Source: Armigeres subalbatus (taxonomy: Eukaryota > Arthropoda > Insecta > Diptera > Culicidae). Taken from it: a stretch of 64,000 nt of DNA. Under the pieces are notes generated by a model that saw only the letters and a list, made by a program, of their open reading frames with translations, was not told the DNA's origin and did no database searches. The stretch's first letter is position 1. Every line of letters starts with the position of its first letter. The translations under genes and the position numbers were made by a program. Location: assembly GCF_024139115.2 (NCBI RefSeq), contig NC_085140.1:26319956-26383955 (forward strand), read 5' to 3'. Shown here piece after piece: positions 44,901-56,900 of the stretch.

Positions 44901-47900
44901 TAAGAAGGCTTGAATTCACTCAATCAGCACCTTCTTGTATGCCACATTAGTCAGAATGCTTGTAGCGGTGGGTGCAGTTGACCTCCAGAAATGTCAAATC
45001 AGAGCTAACCCTAATAATTTATTGCCTAATGACTAATTTGTTTTGCCTCGTTGTACAATATCCGAAGGCCATCGAACAATTCGAACGATGACCTAGCCTA
45101 GATTGATTCATGCTTCAACCACCGAATCTGATTTTGTGCCAATTGATCGAATATTGCGATTCTCTCTAAAATCATCCTTTGATTGAATGATTTATGCCAA
45201 TATCTGACCGTTGTCACATCAGCCCAGAAACACGAACCGGATTCGTTTTGATAAAGACAACCGTCCATTATCATCAATTTGTTGAATCTGATAATACTGA
45301 ATTGTTTTTATTTTCTCGTTGCGCTTCCAGGTCTACTTCATCCGCGAGGGTTACCAGGGCATGGTCGATGGCGGTGATAACATCATCGAAACCAACTGGG
45401 CCTCGGTATCCAGTATTATCCATCGCGGTGGCACCGTGATCGGTTCGGCTCGATGCATGGACTTCAAGGAACGTGCCGGGCGCGTGAAAGCGGCCTACAA
45501 CTTGGTCAGCCGTGGCATTACGAATCTGGTGGTGATCGGCGGTGACGGTTCCCTGACCGGTGCCAACCTGTTCCGGCAGGAGTGGTCCAGCTTGCTGGAC
45601 GAGCTGCTGTCGACAGGTAAGATCAATCAGGATCAGCGGACGAAGTACAAGAGTCTGCACATTGCCGGCATGGTCGGCTCGATCGATAACGATTTCTGCG
45701 GTACGGACATGACCATCGGTACGGATTCGGCCCTACATAGGATCATCGAAGCAATCGACGCCATCGTGAGCACCGCCTACTCTCACCAGAGAACCTTCAT
45801 CATGGAGGTCATGGGCAGACACTGTGGGTAAGTTGCACGGTCCTCGGATAATTCGGATGCTAGATAAGAGTAATCTGTGAACAGGAATGATCTTTGGGAT
45901 TCGTTAGTCGATTCGAGCAGCGTCATCTAAATCAGACAGGGCCTTAGGATCGCTCAGACAGGTTTATTTTTTGTTGGTATTTTAACGAATGAAACTCTCT
46001 TTTTTCCATGACGCACGTAGATATCTGGCAGTTGTTGCTGGTGTGATTTCCGAGGCAGATTATGTTTTCATTCCAGAATCGCCTCCTCCAGTCGACTGGG
46101 AGGCAAAGCTTTGCACCAAACTTGAACAGGCAAGCATTTCCTCAGTGTTAGGTAAAGGGGAATGTGACCCCAGATTTTCTCTTTGTCGAATATTTTATTT
46201 TTTTTACTGTCTACACACTTGCCGATCACCAAAGTTTTTTCAACATCCACAATCTACTGCATTTCTGTTATCTTATAGCGCTGTAAAAGAATATTCGATG
46301 TTTGTACCATGCATCCACGCCAGAAATCAACAAAAATTTTAGACGTTAGAACGACCCCCACCCTTCTATTTTTATAATTGTCTGTGTTAGCCTGTTTTCC
46401 CTACTTAAATTGTGTTCTAACGACAATCTACACTTGTTTATATGGTACCAACAGCAGCAATACGACAAAATTCAACCAGATCAGGAATCTAATCATATTC
46501 AAATTATTTTTCATACAAAATTATATCATATCTTGAACCATTCCATTTCCCCTTTTCTCGCAGTTATCTTGCGGTAGTCGCCGGCCTATGCATTGAGGCT
46601 GACTACATTTTCATTCCCGAAGATCCACCAAAACCCGATTGGCCCGAAAGAATGTGCAACCAATTGAGTCAGGCAAGAATCTTCCTTCGACCCACTACCC
46701 TACTTATGCCTACTTGCGCCGCTCGCTTTAGATCTGTTTCAAAATCGATGAAAGCATTAACATTCTACCAATTAGAGTTCTGTATTCCATGCCGTTTGAT
46801 TTTCCAAATTCAACTCACTTTCATACGTGCGCCCCGTTTGCGTGTTATCGAACAACAGCAGCAAACTGAAAGTTTTTATTTTGTTGGCAAACTCGTACAG
46901 CACCGCTTATCACTGCATTTCTCTGGTTTGTTCACCAATCATCCATCTGTAATCTAGAATAGGTTTTTTTTTGCTCCTTGCTACAAAGATTTCCATTATC
47001 GGTTTGTGAGTGACTTAATATTCGTGTAATCTTTGATGTTAGCGATTAGCGCGACTGTGGTAGCTGTAGTCGTCATCGAGAGTGAAAAGAACATGATTAT
47101 TTGTTTTCGGTAATTTAGATTGCGCGCGGCTGTGGAACTTTTCTCGGTGCAGAGTCTCGTGGCTGGGGATTGTTTACTCGAGTGATAATATTGCACAAGG
47201 GCGCATGCAGTACGGTTCACGTGATGCGCACCTATGCACAACTTTATCATTGCGGAACTGGCACTGATGGCGAGCAATAATATTATGAAAGCGATCCATC
47301 TGAAAAATCCAATACGGATTCTTTTGCATTTGATAAGAAGTTACCAGGCCAATGTATGGTGCAATATAATCACAACATAATTACATTAGAAATTTTAAAA
47401 ACGTATTATACTAATTGACGCTGGGTTTCAGTGCTTGTTTACAGATTTCATTTCCGCCTCTGCGTACGGTGTGGCTGACCCAACCCCACTTCCGTTCCCA
47501 AATTTCAATTGCTATCGGCATCTGATGACAACAACGATGGAGCCACTAGACACGAATTATGTACCGCAGGCATCTGTTGATGAACTCCTGCTTCTGCTGT
47601 TCTGTTCTTCACTGATACACACCATGTTTCGCTTGTATGTAAAACAGCACATATTTCAATTCTTAGAATTTCCAAAGGAAAATTTCCCGAATTTCCATAG
47701 GGAATTTCCCCAACTTCCAAATAGAAATTCTCCAAATTTCCAAGGGGGGGATTCCCCAAATTTCCAAAGTAAAAATTCCCCGAATCTCCAAAAGGGGAAT
47801 TCCCAGAATTTTCAAAGGGAAATTCCTAGAATATCCAAAGGGAAATTACCATAAATCCCAAAGGGAAATTCCCAGTATTTTTAAAGGGAAAATCCCAGTA

Positions 47901-50900
47901 TTTCCAAAGGGAAATCTCCAGAATTTTCCAAATGGAATTTCCCAGAATTTCCAAATGGAAATTCCCAGAATTTTTAAAGGGAAATTACCAAAATTTTCAA
48001 AGGGAAAATTCCTAAATTTCCAAACAGAAAAAAGGAAAATTCCCAGAAATTCCCCAAATTTCCAAAGGGAAAATTCCCCGAATTTCCAATGTGGAATTTT
48101 CCCGAATCTCCAAAGGGAAATCCCTAGAATTTCCAAAGATAAATTCCCAGAATTTCCGAAGGGAAATTTCCCAAATTTCCAAACGGGAAATTCTCCAAAT
48201 TTCCAAACAGGAATTTCCCCAAATTTCCAAACGGAAAATTTCCTAAATTTTCAAAGGGGAAATTCTTTGAATCTGCAAAGTTTTTGAAGAGAAATTTTCA
48301 TAATTTTCAAAGGGAAATTTCCAGAATTTCCAAAGGGAAATTTCCAGAATTTCCAACGGGAAATTCCCAGAATTTCCAAAGGGAAATTCCCAGAATTTCC
48401 AAAGGGAAATTCCCAGAATTTCCAAAGGGAAATTCCCAGAATTTCCAAAGGGAAATTCCCAGAATTTCCAAAGGGAAATTCCCAGAATTTCCAAAGGGAA
48501 ATTCCCAGAATTTCCAAAGGGAAATTCCCAGAATTTCCAAAGGGAAATTCCCAGAATTTCCAAAGGGAAATTCCCAGAATTTCCAAAGGGAAATTCCCAG
48601 AATTTCCAAAGGGAAATTCCCAGAATTTCCAAAGGGAAATTCCCAGAATTTCCAAAGGGAAATTCCCAGAATTTCCAAAGGAAATTCTAGAATTTCAAAG
48701 GAAATTCCAAATTTCCAAAGGAAATTCTAAATTTCCAAAGGAAATTCCCAAAATTTCAAAGGAAATTCTAAATTTCCAAAGGAAATTCTAAAATTTCCAA
48801 AGGAAATTCCAGAATTTCAAAGGAAATTCTAGACTTCCAAAGGAAATTCTAGAATTTCAAAGGAAATTCCCAGAATTTCCAAAGAGAAATTCCCAGAATT
48901 TCCAAAGGGAAATTCCCAGAATTTCCAAAGGGAAATTCCCAGAATTTCCAAAGGGAAATTCCCAGAATTTCCAAAGGGAAATTCCCAGAATTTCCAAAGG
49001 GAAATTCCCAGAATTTCCAAAGGGAAATTCCCAGAATTTCCAAAGGGAAATTCCCAGAATTTCCAAAGGGAAATTCCCAGAATTTCCAAAGGGAAATTCC
49101 CAGAATTTCCAAAGGGAAATTCCCAGAATTTCCAAAGGGAAATTCCCAGAATTTCCAAAGGGAAATTCCCAGAATTTCCAAAGGGAAATTCCCAGAATTT
49201 CCAAAGGGAAATTCCCAGAATTTCCAAAGGGAAATTCCCAGAATTTCCAAAAGTAAATACCTCAAACTTTCAAAGGGAATTTACCAAAATGTCCAAAGTG
49301 AAATTCTCAGAGTTTTCAAAAGAAATTTGTCGTGTAAATTTTGGAAAACCATCGCAAACCAAAAACCACTTAAAGGTCACGAGAATCCAGCCAGCAGAAT
49401 CCGAGCACAATCCTCCAACGCGGTTACTGCTTTTTTTTCAGTTAGAATTCCGATCAACTTGCCGTGAAAATTTATTTATTGAAATTTCGCAATTATTTTT
49501 TAAATAATTTTGAACCACTCCTGTCAATTTTACAATTAAACTATATTATAATTACTAGTAAATTGAAATGTTGTAAATATAATCAAATACAAACAACACC
49601 GAGAAAAGCCACTGATCCATAAAAACAATTTTTTGCACGGTTTTCAATACTAACAGATTGCGTTTGATATAGTTTTCTTCTAGACTCATCAATGATGCAA
49701 CAGATACGATATTTTCTGATAGTATAGTTTTAAAGTAAATCATACATCACACTGCTTCAACACTCGAACCAACAGAATCCCATTTTATATCACACGACAA
49801 TTACAGTCACAGCATTTCACTTCCATCATCAGGTTATAATTAGATATCCTAAAGTGTCACAACTGAAATTACAATTCGATATGCTTTTGGTGCTAGAAAT
49901 CACACATTGAAATCAATCCCCGTCGAAAATTCCAACATGTTTACTTAATTACCTATTGATTAGCATTAGAGTGAAAACCAAGAATTAATCGCACTACGTC
50001 GTTCAAGTAATACTTCCTGTTCGTCACTCAACGAAACCATGAACTGTTTCTCTTGCATCGAATTCCGATAAGTTTTCCCTACTGTAGTATCCCCCTACGG
50101 AACCAACGACACATTATTTTCCGTTCCCATCGTACTCATCGAAATCACGCTCACCATTTACCCTTCTTTTGTAGTTACTTGGCCGTAATGGCCGCCCTAG
50201 CTTGTGAAGCGGACTTTGTGTTCATACCGGAAGATCCCGTCCCGAACAATTGGCCGGACAAGTTGTGTAAAAAAATCCTACAGGTACGCAGTCCCGCCCT
50301 CCTTCGCACTGGGGAAGGTGAACCCCGGGTAAACGCTTCTTATCCCTATCGTTCTTTTATAAATTTAATTTCTGTTTGTGTAGTTCTCTTACGGGTAGTT
50401 AAATTACTTTGGCAATCAACTCTTTCCGAATCTGCGAAAACTGCGTTAGAAACGCTCTGAATGTTAGCTGTCTAATGTCACCAGCTTCGTACTACAAATT
50501 GATGCCTTGGCTTGGAAGGAATATTGTAACGGGTGGTAATAAAACATATTTCCGTGTTTATAAGAAGCCGGAAACAATTTATTCAAACCTCATATTTCTT
50601 TCAATACAACAATTGCGAAAAATGATTCATTAAAAAAGTATGTTACACTTTAAAATATTCTTCTTATTAACTTTCAAGCTATGCTGACCCATACGAATAA
50701 TTCTGGTATAACGCTTTAGTGGAAGTGTTCCTTATGGCCTATTAAGACTACAAGTTTTATAATTTAATTAACAGTATCTCGATGTCGAAGATCAGAAATC
50801 TTATCTTAATTTCATATTGTATCAAGTAATAAAGCTCGTAATCTGAACTGGCTATTAGTCCCGTTGTGAACAACTAAACACGCAGTTTTTGCAGAGATAT

Positions 50901-53900
50901 TTCAAAAATTGTATTTTCTTCAAATCATTTTTATATGCAATAATCTGAGGATAGTTTTTAACCACATTTAGGTCCCTTCAAGGAATATTGAAGCTTATGG
51001 TAGAGTTGATTGCTATTTTAGGTTTAAAGGGGAACCCCGCTTAACCCTGGTAATTCTCGCAACTGAATCAACAAGGTTGTACAATAGTAGAAATCTAATC
51101 ATGCGGAAAGCTAAATTAATGAACAAACATTATTTCAAGATTATGCAACGGAATCCATCTGTGTATTGTTCTCAATTGAAGATAAATCGGCTGTACCTTG
51201 AACATACTGAACATGGTTGATGGTGTTATACATGTGCGCAATATCACGACTGCGTAACTATCGGGATAATAAACTCGCATACCTACCAGATTGGCAACAC
51301 GCTGTAACAAAATCGTGAATTGTTTATTTCCCACCAAATAACGTCATGACACTACTAGATTTTAGGAAATCATTTCACTCATTAAAAAAATCATATTGAG
51401 TATACGCTATACCAAATCGAATTATATACAATTATTTATGTGAAGTTACTGTATTTTGTTTAAAATAATAAACATATTTCAATTGACTACGAGTGCATAA
51501 CATAAGGATACACGCCCTTCGGCAATGCAAAGTGCACATAAGATACCTTTAACGGCACTTTTCAAATTCCGAAACAATGTCTCTCTATTGAATTTTGCCC
51601 GAAAATTATTCTGGATTTGCACAAAAAAGACTGATTAATACAACAATGGATGGTGTTCACAATCGTGTGAAGATTTCGGGTGAACACTTCAGTCCGTTCG
51701 AATACCGCCGAAGACTATGACTAGGACATGGACTTTCGAGCCTACTATTCAACATTACGCCTTAAGGTGTCATGCGAAAAGCCCGGTGTAGTAGCCGAGG
51801 TACGATTTTCAACAAATCCAACCAATTTGTTTGCTTTATTGATGAAATGGACAATACACCATCCTGAATCGTGGGACAACAAAGATTGTAATGGTAAGCT
51901 GGGCGGCAACGAGCGTGAAAGGGTCCACCTCGTCTGCCTTGGATGCTTGTTAACTAATAATTTATTCGCGAAATACGAAGCCTCACCATCTGTGAAAGTC
52001 AGGCGAATAGATGAAACGGGTAATTTTTCGGAGATTTCAAATAAATTCTTCGTAACTTCCAAGTAATCTATCTTCGAAAATTTAACGGATATTTTTTTAA
52101 AACTTACAAAAAAAAATTTGATTTTTCACGGGCAATTCTTCGGAATTTACAGACAAAAATCCGAAGAAATTCTCTAAGAAATTCCGAAGCCAATTCGTGC
52201 AAATTTTGAAAACATCCCGAGTAAATCCCAAGACGTTCCTGAGGAAATTCCGAACAGTTTCCCGAAAATAAACAAAAACTCGACGGGATTTCATATTTTT
52301 TATGGGAAATTTGGGAAAAAAATCCGAAGGTATTATGAAGAGTGCTGAAATTCTTGTGAATTTAAAAAAAAATCCGTAAATATTCTTTTCTTTTTTTTTT
52401 TGGTTTGGGAATTAGAACGACTGCGTCCATTCCTTAGAACTAGAACTAGAACTTGTAGTATATCCCTGTTTAATGTACGTGTCGTTTATTACTGACCACA
52501 ACCTAATATATGGTCAGTCATATGCCACGACACGTTACCAACCCGGAATGATGTGGTTTATAAAACCAATCACTTTCCGTAGATGAGCAGAGCAGAAAAA
52601 TTTCTATCTGCGTTTATGTAATACACTACAACTGCAAAGTAGATGTTCCGATGTTTCGCTTTCAATATTACAAAAGCGATAGATATCATTCTGAACTTGT
52701 CCAATGTTACTAGACCAGTAGTATAAAAATTCCCAAGAGAATTCGAAAGTTCAAAAGAATTTCCCGAGGAAATTCCATTTTTTCTAATGAAATTGCGAGA
52801 GAAATTCTCGAGGAAATTCTAAAGAATTTTCCAAGAAAATTCCAAAAAATTCCCGGGAAAATTTGTAAGAATTTCTGAACCAAATTCGCTTAACTTAGTT
52901 TAGCTTAGACTGACTGTACATATGGTTGCTACTTCGTGGTTGATCAAAACTGGTGTAAATTGTAAAAATACGTTTCAGCAGATCACAAATAGAGGCGCCG
53001 GTTAAGTACTTACAATCAGTTGGGAAAGGAGGGGAATGTTAGTGTGTACTACTAGGAAGTTTTGCTAATTGGCTAGGGTAGATAAACTGAAGCATAGATC
53101 GAGGATATACCAAGGAATTTAATATAATCCGTGTCACATTTTTTTTGATAGGGATGAGTCTGGGATTGAACCCACGACCTGTGCTTGTAAGGAAGAAGCG
53201 GAAGTTACAAGACCACCGAGCTCGTCAATAGAGCGTTTGTCAATAAACATATATTAAACTAAATTACACTTGATTGTGTATTACACGATTTACATTTTCT
53301 CAATTAAGTACTTATCCTAAATGTTTGACGCATATTAATTACCATGTGGTTTTTCTTTGAATTATGTAGAATTTATTGAAACATGTTGCAAAGACTTTGG
53401 TGTTAAATTGAAGTCACATGATCAAAATTACGAGCTAAAAAAATCGTGTAAAAACAGATTCCTTGTAAAAAATTAATTTACGATCCGTCCAAAGCAGAAC
53501 AAAGTAGCCCGGATCTTGCAAATATTCTGCGTCCTGCATAAAACACGTTGAATCACGCACTGATTTTTTCACTAACTACCCGCACATGGCACACACCCGG
53601 ATTTCGCCACTATTCCGCGTCCTTATACGAACACGTCCAATTGCGAACTTTGAGAATTTCAAGATGAAATTCGGAAAAAAATAAAATTTCCTTTCCTGGT
53701 GTGAAGACTTTCCCAGGATAATGCTAATAATTACCTCTTTGGAATTCAAAGATTTTTAAAGGAAATTTTTGATGATTTTTTAGGAAATTTCGAAGAATTT
53801 CCCGAGAAAGTTTTTTTGAGCAAAGTTCGAAGATTTCTCAAGGAAATTCCGACAATTTTTCCGCGGAAATAAGAAAGAATATCCAAAGAAATTGCCGCAG

Positions 53901-56900
53901 AATTTCCCGAAGAAGTTCCGAAGATTTTTGTACTTAATTCCAAAGAATTTTCTGAGCAAATGCTAAAAACTTCATCAAGTGAATTTCAAAGATTCATTTT
54001 GTTTTTTTTTTGGAATTTTTTTTTCTTTGAGGAAATTTCTAAGAATTTTTCGAGAAAATTTCCAAAAAATTCCCGGAGTAATTCCAAAATATTTTTCCGA
54101 AGAATTTCTCGACGAATTTCCGAAAGAATTTCTCGAGGAAATTCCAAAGTATTTCCAGAGGAATTCCTAAGAATCCTCCGATAAAATTTTGAAGAATTTA
54201 TCCAAGACATTCCGATAATTTTCACGCGGAAATTAAGAAGAATTGTCTGTAGAAATTTCGAAGAATTTCCCAGATAAAATGCCGTAAAAATCCATGAATT
54301 CCAAACAATTTGGAAAAACATCGAAGAAAGGGAAAAGAGGAAATATTGAAAACTTTTCCAAAGAAGTTCGGAAGCTTATCTTGAAGAAATGCCAAATATT
54401 TTTCCGAACAAATTCGGAAAAAAAATCTAGAGGAAATTCCATAGTATTTCCTGAGAAAGTTCTTCTGATAAAACTTCAAAGAATTTATCGAGGAAATGAG
54501 GAAGAATTGCCTGAAAGAATATCGAAGAATTTTCCGAGAAAATGCCGAAGGATTTCTCGAAGGAAATTCAAAAAAAAATGTTCGATTGAATTTCTAAAAA
54601 AAAATTTTGGTAAATTTTGAAAAATTTCTCAAAGATACTTCCGAACGTATTTCTTAAAAAAAATTCAAATAATTTTCCGAAGAAATTTCTAGAGGAATTT
54701 CAAAGTATTTCTGAGAAATTTCCAAAGAATCTTCCGATAACATTTTAAAGTATTTATCGAGGAAATTCCGACAATTTTCATGAAGAAAACAGGAAGAATT
54801 GCCTGAGGAAATTTTAAAGAATTTCCCAAGAAAATGCCGAAAAATTCCGTGCATTCCGAAAAATATCGAAAAACATTTCCTAGCAAATGCCAAAGAATTT
54901 CCCGAAGGAAATTCCAAAATACTGTTCAAGGGATTTTCAAAATCTCTTTGCGAGATTTTTTTTTTAATTTCCCTAAAGAGTTGGGAAGTTTTTCTTAAAG
55001 AATTTCTCTTTCCGAAGTAATTCCGAAAGAATTTTTCGAGGAAATTCCTAAGTATTCCCTGAGAAAGTTCCAAAGAATCTTCCGATAAAATTTTGTAGAA
55101 TTTATCGAGAAAATTCCGACAATTTTTACAAGGTAAGAATTACCTTAAGAAATTTTGGAAAATTTCCCAAGAATTTTACGAAGGGAGTCTAAAAATTTGT
55201 TCGAAGGAATTTTGAAAACTTTCTTTAAGGAGTTTTTTTTTCAATTCCTAAAAAGTTCGGATTTGATGAAATTCCAAATAATTTTTAGAAGGAATGTTGA
55301 AGAATTTCTCGAAGAAATTAAAAAAACAAATCCGGGGGAATAAGGAATAATTGCCTGAGAGGTTCGGAAGTATTTTTGAGGAAATTCCAAATAACTTTCC
55401 CAAGCAATTTTGAAGAATTTCTCGAAGAAATTTCAACACTGCTTTCTAGAAAATAAAAACGAATTGCCTGAGGAAATGCTGAAGAATTTCCCGAATAAAT
55501 GCTAAAAAGTTTCCCGATGAGTGTTTTGATGAAATTTCGAATTTTTCAAGAAATTTGAAAAAAAATTGGGGAAATTCCAAAGAAATTCTCGATTAAGTTC
55601 CAAACAATTTTCCCAAATTTTTTTGAAGAATTTCTCTAGGAAATTCCGACAATTTTTCCGATGAAATCAGGAAGAATTTCCAGAGAAAATATCGAAGAGT
55701 TTCCCCAATGAATTCCGAAGATTTTTATTCCAAAGAATTTTCGGAGCAAATGCCAAGAACTTTCTCAAGGGATTTTTTTTTGGAAATTTTTTTAAGAAAT
55801 TTTTCGAGGAAACTTTCTAAAATTTCCCGAAGAAATTCCAAATAATTTTCCGTAGAATTTCTCGAAGAAATTCCGAAATAATTTATCAAGAAAATTCGAA
55901 AGTATTTACTGAAAAGATTCCAAATAATCTTTGGAGACAATTTTGAATAATTTATCGAAGAAATTCCAACAATTTTCTCGAGAAAATTAAGAAGAATCAC
56001 CTGAAAAATTTTTGAAGAATTTCCCAAGAAAATGTTGAAAAATTCCTTGAATTCCACAAAAATTAAAAAAATATTGTGGAATTTTCCGAGAAAATGCTAA
56101 AGAAGGATATTCCGAAAAATTGTTAGAGGGTTTTTCAAAAACTTGTTGGGAGGAGTTTTTTTTTTTATTTTTCTAAGAAGTTCGGAAGTATTTCTTGAAG
56201 AAAATTATAAATAATTTTCCGAAGTAATTCCGAAAGAAATTCCAAAATGTTTCCTGAGTTCCAAAAAATCTTCCAATAAAATTTTGTAATATTTATCGAG
56301 AAAACTACGATAATTTTTACGAGGAAATTATGAAGAAATTTTGAACAATTTCCCGAGAAAATACCGATGATTTTCACGAAGTAAATTTCAAAAAAATATT
56401 CAAGGGAAGACTTTCTTTAAGGGAATTTAAAAAAAATCCCTGGGAACTTCGGAATTATTCCTTGAGGAAATTCCAAATAATTTTCTAAAGAAATTTTGAA
56501 GATTTTTTCGACAAACATTCCAACATTCAAACAATTGATTACAAAATTTCCCGAAAAATTAATTTTCCAAAGAAATTTTGAAAAAAATTTCGAAGAAATT
56601 TCAAAAATAAATTGGGGAATTTCTCAAGGGAATTCATAAGAATTTATCATGGAAATTTCTAATAATTTTCCGAAATTTTTGTGAAGAATTTCTCAAGGAA
56701 ATTCCGACGATTTTTCCGAGGAAATTAGGAAGAGTTGCCTTAGGAAATTCCGATGAATTTCCCCAGCAAACATCCAAAAAATTTCGGGAGCAAAAGTCGG
56801 AGATTTTTTTTAAACCTTGGATATTTAAAAAAAACATTCCAGAATTTCCAGAAAAAAATTCGACGAATTTCCCGAGAAAATTTCGAAGATTTTTTAAGAA

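Larger units (their letters stand above)
29905..45330 (+). other. Pfk intron 1 (15.4 kb, transposon-filled)
   Basis: No host coding sequence recognised. It holds a SINE (about 32370-32640, minus), a Penelope terminus (about 33450), palindromic MITEs (33565-33720, 43171-43333), a 2-kb LINE (34558-36528), a tiny poly(A) insert (36819-36880), a CAGGGAATT repeat (about 37765-37880), a 775-bp element (39397-40171), MITEs (40906, 41120, 44467, 44828), a SINE (41682-42104), decayed GAATTCC repeats (41470-41670, 42110-42480) and a GCCTTTCTCGT element (about 42652-43062). In about 29.9-31.7, 38.2-39.3 and 43.4-44.3 kb I see nothing to name. Confidence 0.8.

Noticed and set aside
46130..46151. Use of the GT at GTTAG|GTAAAG as the 3a donor
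   Set aside because: It would add 22 nt and shift exon 4 out of frame; the GC donor keeps the frame and is matched by exon 3b.
48243..49265. Several 115-148-aa open frames on both strands
   Set aside because: Same artefact in the GGGAAATTCCC satellite. Residue repeats of 23 mirror the 23-bp unit.
47640..49340. Possible CRISPR-like array
   Set aside because: Units are contiguous with no unique spacers, and the context is a eukaryotic intron.
53145..53228. tRNA gene on the minus strand
   Set aside because: The presumed anticodon loop is 14 nt, and an A-run follows instead of a terminator context.
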